DNA of 8,462 nucleotides from an uncultured Burkholderiaceae bacterium (lineage in GTDB: Bacteria; Pseudomonadota; Gammaproteobacteria; Burkholderiales; Burkholderiaceae_F), in the NCBI GenBank assembly GCA_937936215.1, contig CALGWX010000297.1, positions 1-8,462 on the forward strand, given 5' to 3'. The notes beneath the pieces were generated by a model. That model was given only the letters and a program-made list of their open reading frames with translations, was not told where the DNA came from and did no database searches. The position numbers and the translations under genes are program-made. Positions 1 through 5,447 of this stretch are shown here, in pieces; the stretch's first letter is position 1, and each line of letters starts with the position of its first letter.

Positions 1-147
1 CGGTTCGTAGGGTGGCAGCTCGAAGCCCAGGGGCGATTCGACGAGGAACAGGAGATCGCCTTTCTCGACCCGCAAACGGGAGAGGATTCCCCTCGGCAGC
101 ACGATGCCCAGCGAGTTGCCGACGGGCGTGATCTTGGCGGCGAACAT
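1..147 (-). CDS. AbrB/MazE/SpoVT-family antitoxin, C-terminus cut by the window edge
   Basis: The visible 49 residues start MFAAKITPVGNSLGIVLPRG and continue with RLRVEKGDLLFLVE. This is the swapped-hairpin AbrB/MazE DNA-binding fold: the conserved T-x-x-G-N-S-L-G turn (residues 7-14), the hydrophobic strand ending in LP, and the VEKGD turn (residues 27-31). Small proteins of this type are usually about 75-85 residues long and act as type II antitoxins that bind their own promoter. This N-terminal sequence, followed by a PY(D/E)P stretch (here PPYEP at 45-49), is often paired with a Doc (Fic-fold) toxin, so a toxin gene is expected just beyond the left edge; that is inference. The ATG was chosen because it matches the family N-terminus. 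It has no Shine-Dalgarno sequence, and a promoter lies directly upstream. A stand-alone AbrB-like regulator is the alternative. Confidence 0.85.
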   Translation of the reverse strand, partial: MFAAKITPVGNSLGIVLPRGILSRLRVEKGDLLFLVESPLGFELPPYEP

Positions 148-153
148 GGGCGC

Positions 154-181
154 GTTATAAGGTTCGTTGTAACCGTGGCAA
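154..181 (-). promoter_or_regulatory. Sigma-70-type promoter of the AbrB-like antitoxin, leaderless arrangement
   Basis: Reading the minus strand, a -35 box TTGCCA (181-176) and a -10 box TATAAC (159-154) are separated by 16 bases. Each differs from consensus at one or two positions, which is striking in such GC-rich DNA. With -10 occupying -12 to -7, the transcription start falls at about 147, the A of the ATG, so the mRNA would have no 5' leader. The spacer contains the inverted repeat GGTT-N6-AACC (161-174), which could be an autoregulatory operator; that part is weak. Confidence 0.65.
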
Positions 182-202
182 GCGCCGTCCGGCGACGGGC
201 GC
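182..202 (-). terminator. Imperfect GC hairpin after the GTPase gene, possible terminator
   Basis: The minus strand reads GCGCCCGTC, a CGGC-type four-base loop, then GACGGCGC: an eight-pair stem with one bulged C. It lies about 50 bases beyond the stop codon of the GTPase gene and directly upstream of the antitoxin -35 box. It has no T-tract (only TTG follows), so it is a weak intrinsic terminator at best. It could instead be a roadblock or simply a GC-rich palindrome. Confidence 0.3.
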
Positions 203-252
203 GCACGGCTAAAGACGGAAAGCGCCCCAGTGGCGCGACGATTACGCGCGGC

Positions 253-1800
253 TCAGGGCCGATCGTCGGCGTCGCCAGCCAGGCGCAGAGACTCGGCCTG
301 CGGATACAGCCGGGCGAGCGTCGCCACTGCCGCCTGCGTCAAAGCGGATGCGAGCGCCGGCACCAGGGCGGCCTGCCCCTCGGCTCGCTGCGCCCAGATC
401 GCCTGCCGCTGTTCCCGACGTTCGGCCAGCACCTCGCGCACGGCCTGCTGCCAGTGGGGCGGGTATTCCGAGGGCGCCCAGTCGCCGCGACCGCGGCCGT
501 AGTGCGCCACCGCGAGATAGGCGAGCAGGGCCGAGGCGGCCAGTTCGTCCAGCAGCTCCTCGCTCCACGCGACCTCGGGCCGCTCGGTGCCGCGCACGAG
601 GTTGACGCCGCGCGCCAGCCCTGCGGCGCCGAGCGCGCCCAGCACGCCGCCGACGAGCAGGCCGCCGCCCAGGGTCAGTCCGCCACTGGCGAGGTCCGCC
701 TTCAGACCCGCCAGCGCGCCGGTGACGGCGCCGCCCAGCACCGCCGCCTTGCCCTCGCTGACCGGTTCGCGCACGGCGTAGTGCTCGGCGAGCCGGGTGA
801 GGATCTCGTCGCGGGCGTGGCCACGCAGGCCGTGCAACTCGATCAGGCGGTCGGTGGACTGGCGGATGTCGGCGTCGAGCCGGCCGGCCAGCGCGGCCAT
901 GGCGGCTTGCCGCGGGGTGGCTTCGCCCTCGCGCCTCAGCCCCAGCGCGGAACCCAGCTCCCGCAAGCGGCCGCGCAGTCCGGCGTCGGCCACCGGCTCG
1001 CGGTCAACGGCGGCGCGGGCCAGCCGCGCGGCCAATACCTGCATCGCCGCTTGAAAGGTCGTTTCGCGCTGCCGCCGCCACGCGGCGGCCAGGCGCGCAA
1101 AGCGCTCGTGGCGGTCCTCCGGTAGCGCCGCGGCAACCGCGTCGAGCAGCGCGAACTCCTGCACCCAGCAGCGGGCGAAGGCATCCAGCGGCAACACCGC
1201 GCGCACGTGGGGATGCGCCTGCAGGTGCCGCCGCCACAGGACCACCTGCGCCGCTTCCTCGGCCGGCGGCCTCGGCGGCCCCATCTGGTTCAGCAGCACG
1301 AGCACCGGCTTGCCCATCAGCCGCAGCACCTCCATCTCCGGCGCCACGTAGCCCGCCTGCTCCGGCGGCTCGGCAGCGTTGACGAGGTACAGCACCACGT
1401 CGGCGTGCTCGAGCACCGCCCGCACCGCGCGCTGCGTCGACCAGAAGGGCCGGTCGCGGAAGCGATCCCACACCTCGGTCAAGAACCAACCCAGCGGATT
1501 GCTCCGCTGCGCCAGCCGCTTGGCCAGGCGAACGCTGTCGCCAAAGCCGGGCGTGTCCCACAGTTCGAGGACGTCGCCTTCGGCAGTCTCGACGAGCGTG
1601 AACCGCTCCGCCGCCTCCGTGACGTGCGGCGCGTCGCGCACCACCCCGACGTCGCGGCCGAGCAGCGTGCGCGCGAGCGTGGTCTTGCCGACGTTGGTGT
1701 GCGACACCAGCGCCAGCGCGATCACCGAGGAAGGTGCCGCCTGCCGGGCGGCCTCCGCGGCAAAGCTGGAGGTGTTCCCGGGGTCCGACGCAGCGTTCAC
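253..1800 (-). CDS. Membrane-associated GTPase with C-terminal DUF3482-type region
   Basis: This 515-residue protein has an N-terminal G domain of the TrmE/Era/EngA-like class. The P-loop is SHTNVGKT (33-40), G3 is DTPGF (82-86), a hydrophobic strand VVLYLVNA (135-142) precedes a switch-like region, and the G4 position is NQMG (171-174) instead of NKxD. A long alanine/arginine-rich helical region (about 180-345) follows, then a glycine/alanine/leucine-rich segment (about 350-404) that could insert in or lie on a membrane. Length and order fit the GTPase/DUF3482 family, whose role is unknown. The GTG start at 1800 overlaps the stop of the upstream DUF2868 gene as GTGA, implying translational coupling. 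The ATG at 1914 is in frame but would overlap the upstream gene by about 118 bases and adds only low-complexity residues. YcjX-like or dynamin-like GTPases are less likely alternatives. The nucleotide bound is uncertain because the G4 Asp is missing. Confidence 0.85.
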   Translation of the reverse strand: MNAASDPGNTSSFAAEAARQAAPSSVIALALVSHTNVGKTTLARTLLGRDVGVVRDAPHVTEAAERFTLVETAEGDVLELWDTPGFGDSVRLAKRLAQRSNPLGWFLTEVWDRFRDRPFWSTQRAVRAVLEHADVVLYLVNAAEPPEQAGYVAPEMEVLRLMGKPVLVLLNQMGPPRPPAEEAAQVVLWRRHLQAHPHVRAVLPLDAFARCWVQEFALLDAVAAALPEDRHERFARLAAAWRRQRETTFQAAMQVLAARLARAAVDREPVADAGLRGRLRELGSALGLRREGEATPRQAAMAALAGRLDADIRQSTDRLIELHGLRGHARDEILTRLAEHYAVREPVSEGKAAVLGGAVTGALAGLKADLASGGLTLGGGLLVGGVLGALGAAGLARGVNLVRGTERPEVAWSEELLDELAASALLAYLAVAHYGRGRGDWAPSEYPPHWQQAVREVLAERREQRQAIWAQRAEGQAALVPALASALTQAAVATLARLYPQAESLRLAGDADDRP

Positions 1801-3227
1801 GCCAGGCCACCGCCGAAGGCGGCCCGCAGTTCGTCGCCGGCCGCTGGGTGCGCCGGCTGGTCGAGGTCGACGAACACCGCTCCGAGCCGCCGCTCCTTCA
1901 GGAATTCGCGCCACAGGGCCTGCCGCTCGGGCAGGCGCCGGCTGGTATCGCCGAACTGACGGCGGAAGCCGGATTCATCGACCAGTGCGACCAGGCGGCG
2001 GCCTGCGGCCGCCTCGCGCAGCCGCTCGATGAAGGCGCCGTGGTTTTCCGCCTCGGGCGTGGCCGTCAGCGAGAACAGCGGCAGCAGCAGCGTGGCGTCG
2101 CCGACGATCCGCGCCGGATCGATGTCGTCCTCGGCGCCGAAAGCCGTCAGCGGCGCGATGCTGACGCGGCTGCCCCGGCCCAAGGCCTGCGCCAGCAGCG
2201 CGTTGAGGTTCAGCGTGGCCTGTGGCGATGGCACCGCGCCGTAGGGGGCAACGCGAGCGGCGACGGGTTCCTCGCGCAACACGCGCAGCAGGGTGCGGAA
2301 ATAGGGCTCGTCCAGCGGCAGCGGAAAGCGCGCGGCGAGCCGTGCCTCCAACCAGCGATCGCCGAGCGCCAACAGCAGCCGTGGCACGACGACGACAGCA
2401 CCGATCGTCACGGCGTACAGGCGCAACCAGTCGGCGGCGTTCTCGCCGCCGGGAAAGCGCAGTTTCTCCACGCCGGCGACATCCGGCAGCGCGATGCCGG
2501 TGATGGCCGAGGCCGGCCCGAGCACCACGCCAAGCAGCCCATGCACCGATGCGGCGCTGAGAAATGTGCTTTCCCAGCCGGCGCGGTACTCGAAGGCCAG
2601 GCCACGCAGGTACAGCGCGGCGAGCGCCCCGAGCGCGAAGGCCGCCGCCGACACATGCAGCACCCGTCCCAGCCGCGCCGCGTTCAGCGCTTGCGATGCC
2701 TGCATCCAGTCGGCGACGAACTCCGCCGCCACCTTGCCGGCGCGCTTCGGCGCCGCGCCCGTCACGTGCGCCAGCCTGCCGAGCAGGCGCGCGACCGGGC
2801 CGAGCCCGCGCGCGCGGCGGTCGATAAGCCCCCAGGCGCCGCGCACGAGGACGACGAGGTACACGCCGAGGTTCCACGCCAGCAGTCCCAGCAGCGGCGG
2901 CGCCAGCAGGTTGATCTGCTTGCCGGAACCGACGGCGTCGGCTGCGGCGCCGGCGGCGAAGGCCAGCACCGGCAGCGCCCAGGCGACCCACCCGGGCCAC
3001 TGCACCGAGGCGAGCAGCTTCGGCACGCGCTTGTCGCGCTCGGCCAGGCGCTCGGCCGCTAGCGCGGCGCGGCGGGCGATGAAGGCGTCGTCGCTGGCGG
3101 CCTCGCCCTCGACCTGCGCCGCCGCGCGCGTGGCCCATTCGCGGTCGGCCTGCGACCAGGCGTCGGATGCCGGCGCGCGCTCGAAAGCGCGGACGAGCAC
3201 GACGCGGCGAGCGGCGGCCTCGTTCAT
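1797..3227 (-). CDS. DUF2868-type integral membrane protein of unknown function
   Basis: This 476-residue protein has a charged N-terminal cytoplasm-like region (1-75) and then hydrophobic segments at about 79-97, 105-128, 188-207 and 269-288. The C-terminal 180 residues look soluble and contain a nucleotide-fold-like alternation of hydrophobic strands (for example RRLVALVDESGF near 407-418 and LGAVFVDLD near 450). Family-like landmarks are QINLLAPPLLGLLAWNLGVY (104-123) and EYRAGWESTFL (213-223). These match my recollection of DUF2868, found next to DUF3482 GTPases in proteobacteria. A reasonable inference is that it is the membrane partner or anchor of that GTPase. The ATG at 3227 is preceded by AAGGCAGG about 7 bases upstream, a usable ribosome binding site. 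The gene starts 59 bases after the PIN toxin stop, with no clear promoter between, so it may be read through from the toxin-antitoxin operon. No biochemical function is known to me. Confidence 0.82.
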   Translation of the reverse strand: MNEAAARRVVLVRAFERAPASDAWSQADREWATRAAAQVEGEAASDDAFIARRAALAAERLAERDKRVPKLLASVQWPGWVAWALPVLAFAAGAAADAVGSGKQINLLAPPLLGLLAWNLGVYLVVLVRGAWGLIDRRARGLGPVARLLGRLAHVTGAAPKRAGKVAAEFVADWMQASQALNAARLGRVLHVSAAAFALGALAALYLRGLAFEYRAGWESTFLSAASVHGLLGVVLGPASAITGIALPDVAGVEKLRFPGGENAADWLRLYAVTIGAVVVVPRLLLALGDRWLEARLAARFPLPLDEPYFRTLLRVLREEPVAARVAPYGAVPSPQATLNLNALLAQALGRGSRVSIAPLTAFGAEDDIDPARIVGDATLLLPLFSLTATPEAENHGAFIERLREAAAGRRLVALVDESGFRRQFGDTSRRLPERQALWREFLKERRLGAVFVDLDQPAHPAAGDELRAAFGGGLA

Positions 3228-3286
3228 GCGGCCGCCTGCCTTGAAGGTTGTCGTCGCTTTCGTGCCCGCGCGCCGTGCAGCATGGG

Positions 3287-3763
3287 TCAGCCGCCGTCGA
3301 CGAAGGTCAGTGGGTCCATAACGCGGCCGGCCATCGCCATGTCGTTAAGCAGGCGCTCGTCGCCGGTGACGAGGACGAGATCCGGGCGCGCCGCCAACAG
3401 GTCCCAAAGCAACTGGTCGCCGCGGTCCGGCGCCCGCGTTCCTCTCCCCGGGGCGAGCACCACGGCATGCTGCGCCAGCGTGGTCAGGATCGCGTCGACG
3501 GCGGCGACGTCGAGGCCGTGCAGCGGGCGCAGACCGGGACGCAACAGCACGGCACGATATTCCGCCAACAGCGCTTCGGAAAGGAGAAAAGGAAACGCGG
3601 CAGCCAGCATGCCATCGAGGATCCGGGCCACTGGCGCCGAATCGTTTGCCGTCAGCAGGCCGGCAACGACGACGTTGGTGTCGACAATGGCCGCAAAGGA
3701 TCGCGCTCGACTCGCCCCGGCGCGGGCCGCGGGCTGCCCCGCGCGACGGCTGCGGCCGCTCAC
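3287..3763 (-). CDS. PIN-domain toxin (ribonuclease), type II toxin-antitoxin system
   Basis: This 158-residue protein is a PIN-domain nuclease of the 'putative toxin component, PIN family' (COG1569-like) type. The acidic metal-binding residues are visible in order: D28 in IVDTNVVVAGLL, E68 in LLAEYRAVL, D116 in DRGDQLLWDLL, and D135 in LVLVTGDERLL. PIN toxins use these with Mg2+ or Mn2+ to cut RNA and are held inactive by the cognate antitoxin. The start is GTG at 3763, overlapping the antitoxin stop as GTGA, so the two are translationally coupled and antitoxin is made first. The first 22 residues are basic, low-complexity and lie outside the fold. No better start exists between them and the VDTN strand, so the extension is probably real. 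All four catalytic positions are intact, which argues for an active toxin. Confidence 0.87.
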   Translation of the reverse strand: MSGRSRRAGQPAARAGASRARSFAAIVDTNVVVAGLLTANDSAPVARILDGMLAAAFPFLLSEALLAEYRAVLLRPGLRPLHGLDVAAVDAILTTLAQHAVVLAPGRGTRAPDRGDQLLWDLLAARPDLVLVTGDERLLNDMAMAGRVMDPLTFVDGG

Positions 3764-3999
3764 GCCCGGCGCCTGACCGCGCGAACCTCCTGCTGCGCCA
3801 CGGACTGCGCCGCCTCCTCGCTGAGGGCCGCGCGAGCGCGCGCGGCCCGCACGAGCGCGCGCGCGTCGTTGCGCGTCTTGATGCCGTAGAACTCCAGGCT
3901 CTCGTCGATCAACTGGCCGATCGTCTTGCCGCGCTGCGCGCAGGCCTCCTTCAGGGCGCGGTAGCGTTCCGCGGAAAGGGTGATGGTCAGGCGGCTCAT
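3760..3999 (-). CDS. Ribbon-helix-helix antitoxin of the PIN toxin
   Basis: This 79-residue protein starts MSRLTITLSAERYRALKEAC. It shows a short beta strand (residues 3-8) followed by two helices (about 10-22 and 26-38) with the turn RGKTIGQLID, the MetJ/Arc/CopG DNA-binding fold. The C-terminal tail (41-79), rich in Ala and Arg and ending in EVRAVRRRA, is the part expected to wrap the toxin. It lies upstream of the PIN gene and overlaps it by 4 bases, the usual antitoxin-first order. A TTG at 4029 in frame would add ten residues, but its codons are the operator palindrome and the family N-terminus begins at the 3999 ATG, so ATG is preferred. A weak GTGAG lies about 6 bases before it. RHH antitoxins usually repress their own operon, and a perfect inverted repeat is present just upstream. 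Confidence 0.85.
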   Translation of the reverse strand: MSRLTITLSAERYRALKEACAQRGKTIGQLIDESLEFYGIKTRNDARALVRAARARAALSEEAAQSVAQQEVRAVRRRA

Positions 4000-4011
4000 C
4001 GCAGGCTCACA

Positions 4012-4029
4012 TTGGTGAATTCTCACCAA
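4012..4029. promoter_or_regulatory. Inverted-repeat operator of the RHH/PIN operon
   Basis: TTGGTGA (4012-4018) and TCACCAA (4023-4029) are perfect 7-base inverted arms around a 4-base centre. The site lies 12-30 bases before the antitoxin ATG. It begins one base after a minus-strand -10-like TATCAT (4036-4031), so it would cover the transcription start at about 4024. This is where an autorepressing ribbon-helix-helix protein is expected to bind. No convincing -35 box is visible, so the promoter itself is less certain than the operator. Confidence 0.65.
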
Positions 4030-4035
4030 AATGAT

Positions 4036-4055
4036 AGGCGAAGGAGGGTTCGCCT
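4036..4055 (-). terminator. Hairpin terminator of ychF
   Basis: On the minus strand AGGCGAA (4055 downward) pairs with TTCGCCT around a 6-base loop CCCTCC, giving a perfect 7-bp stem. It is followed by ATCATTTT, a short T-rich tail. It starts 5 bases after the ychF stop codon. The T-rich tail also contains the -10-like TATCAT of the next operon, so terminator and promoter share bases. The stem is short for an intrinsic terminator. Confidence 0.5.
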
Positions 4056-4059
4056 CGGG

Positions 4060-5154
4060 CTAGACGTTGAACCGGAAGTGCATCACGTCGCCGTCGCGGA
4101 CGACGTAGTCCTTGCCCTCGAGCCGCATCTTGCCCGCCTCCTTGGCGCCGTGCTCGCCCTTGCAGGCGACGTAATCGTCGAAGGCGATCGTCTCGGCGCG
4201 GATGAAGCCGCGCTCGAAGTCGGTGTGGATGACGCCGGCGGCCTGCGGCGCGGTGGCACCCTTGACCACCGTCCACGCCCGCACCTCCTTCGGCCCGGCG
4301 GTGAAGTAGGTCAGCAGGCCGAGCAACTGGTAGGCGGCGCGGATGACGCGATTCAGCCCCGGCTCGGTCATGCCCATGTCGGCGAGGAAGACCTCCTTGT
4401 CCTCGTCGGAAAGATCCGCGATCTCGGCCTCGACCTTGGCGCACACCGCCACCACCGGCGCGCCCTCGCGGGCGGCGTACTCGCGCACCCTGTCAAGCAG
4501 CGGGTTGTTCTCGAAGCCGTGCTCGGCGACGTTGGCCACGTACATCGTCGGCTTGGCGGTGAGCAGGAACAGCGGCCTGAGCACAGCCTTTTCTTCCTCG
4601 TACAGCTCGACGCTGCGCACCGGCCGCGCCTCGTTCAGCGCCGGGGCGATCTTCTCCAGCACGTCGACCAGCCGCTTGGCGTCCTTGTCGCCGCCGGCCT
4701 TGGCCACCTTGCTCCACTTGGCGAGCTGCTTGTCGACGGTGGCGAGATCGGCGAGCGCCAGCTCGGTGTTGATGACCTCGATGTCGGAGACCGGGTCGAC
4801 CTTGCCCGCGACGTGCACGACGTTCTCGTCCTCGAAGCAGCGGACGATGTGCGCGATGGCGTCGCACTCGCGGATGTTGGCGAGGAACTGGTTGCCGAGC
4901 CCCTCGCCCTTGCTCGCGCCGGCGACGAGTCCGGCGATGTCGACGAACTCCACGGTGGCCGGGATCACCCGCTCCGGCTTGGCGATCGCCGCCAGTTGTG
5001 CCAGCCGTGGATCCGGCACTTCGACGATACCGACGTTCGGCTCGATCGTGCAAAAGGGATAGTTCTCGGCGGCGATTCCCGCCTTGGTCAGCGCGTTGAA
5101 AAGGGTCGACTTGCCGACGTTCGGCAGGCCGACGATGCCGCATTTGAGAGACAT
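4060..5154 (-). CDS. ychF: Redox-regulated ribosome-associated ATPase YchF (Obg-like)
   Basis: YchF/OLA1 is a universally conserved P-loop NTPase of the Obg family that binds ribosomes and hydrolyses ATP in preference to GTP. The 364-residue length matches the E. coli protein (363). Visible motifs: P-loop GLPNVGKST (9-17), the switch-like NYPFCTIEPN (31-40), G3 DIAGLV (72-77) followed by ASKGEGLGNQFL, and the NVAE motif (208-211). NVAE replaces NKxD and explains the ATP preference of this family. The C-terminal TGS domain runs from about 280 to the FRFNV end. The ATG at 5154 matches the family start MSLKCGIVGLPNVGKS; the in-frame ATG at 5211 adds unrelated residues. No good Shine-Dalgarno sequence is seen. 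Many proteobacteria carry pth immediately upstream of ychF; here the upstream neighbour is fadD, 293 bases away. A hairpin follows the stop. Confidence 0.96.
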   Translation of the reverse strand: MSLKCGIVGLPNVGKSTLFNALTKAGIAAENYPFCTIEPNVGIVEVPDPRLAQLAAIAKPERVIPATVEFVDIAGLVAGASKGEGLGNQFLANIRECDAIAHIVRCFEDENVVHVAGKVDPVSDIEVINTELALADLATVDKQLAKWSKVAKAGGDKDAKRLVDVLEKIAPALNEARPVRSVELYEEEKAVLRPLFLLTAKPTMYVANVAEHGFENNPLLDRVREYAAREGAPVVAVCAKVEAEIADLSDEDKEVFLADMGMTEPGLNRVIRAAYQLLGLLTYFTAGPKEVRAWTVVKGATAPQAAGVIHTDFERGFIRAETIAFDDYVACKGEHGAKEAGKMRLEGKDYVVRDGDVMHFRFNV

Positions 5155-5447
5155 GGGGAGGGTTCTCAGGGCGGGGAAGGGCGGAAGCAGACCAGCGGCC
5201 GCACCGCGCAAGGGCCGCGATTATCGCAAGCGGACGCGGCTGCCCCCGGCGGCGAGGCGCTGTCGCGGCGAGCCTCGGCCGCCCCAAAGCCACCGCTGGA
5301 CGCGTCGATCCACCCCCTGGCGAGTCCTTCGGCGCGGCGAGCCTCACGTTGCCCTGAAGCACTGCTCCCGCTTCGGCCAGGGGCCGAGGGCCGTCTGGAC
5401 CATGGCGGGCGCCACTCGCCGGCGTCCGCCACGGGTGGCGCTGGCGG
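5155..5447. other. Spacer between fadD and ychF: no gene, hairpins and a 13-base direct repeat
   Basis: No coding sequence is supported in these 293 bases; the open frames are low-complexity Ala/Arg/Ser/Pro translations. The 13-mer CGCGGCGAGCCTC occurs twice in direct orientation, at 5264-5276 and 5333-5345, 69 bases apart. A hairpin with a 6-bp core (TCGGCC, 3-base loop, GGCCGA; 5373-5387) lies about 60 bases beyond the fadD stop and has no T-tract. A small CGCCAC/GTGGCG palindrome lies within 20 bases of that stop. These may help end fadD transcription, but none is a classical terminator. Confidence 0.4.
5220..5228 (-). promoter_or_regulatory. Extended -10 promoter element upstream of ychF
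   Basis: The minus strand reads TGCGATAAT (5228-5220), an extended -10 (TGn followed by a hexamer one base from TATAAT). The predicted start is near 5213, giving a leader of about 59 bases before ychF. The region 17 bases upstream is G-rich and has no recognisable -35 box, which extended -10 promoters can tolerate. It is the only AT-containing promoter-like site in the fadD-ychF gap. Confidence 0.45.

Noticed and set aside
1801..1914. ATG start of the GTPase at 1914
   Set aside because: It would overlap DUF2868 by about 118 bases and adds Arg/Pro-rich residues; the GTG at 1800 makes a tidy GTGA junction like that of the toxin-antitoxin pair.
1734..3062. A 442-codon plus-strand open frame opposite the DUF2868 gene
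   Set aside because: Gln/Arg/Ala-rich shadow of a gene with clear membrane segments and family landmarks on the other strand.
4000..4029. TTG start of the RHH antitoxin at 4029
   Set aside because: The ten extra codons are the operator palindrome, and the RHH strand begins directly at the 3999 ATG.
5166..5432. An 88-codon minus-strand frame in the fadD-ychF spacer
   Set aside because: Composition is Ser/Arg/Ala/Pro filler without hydrophobic core or ribosome binding site.
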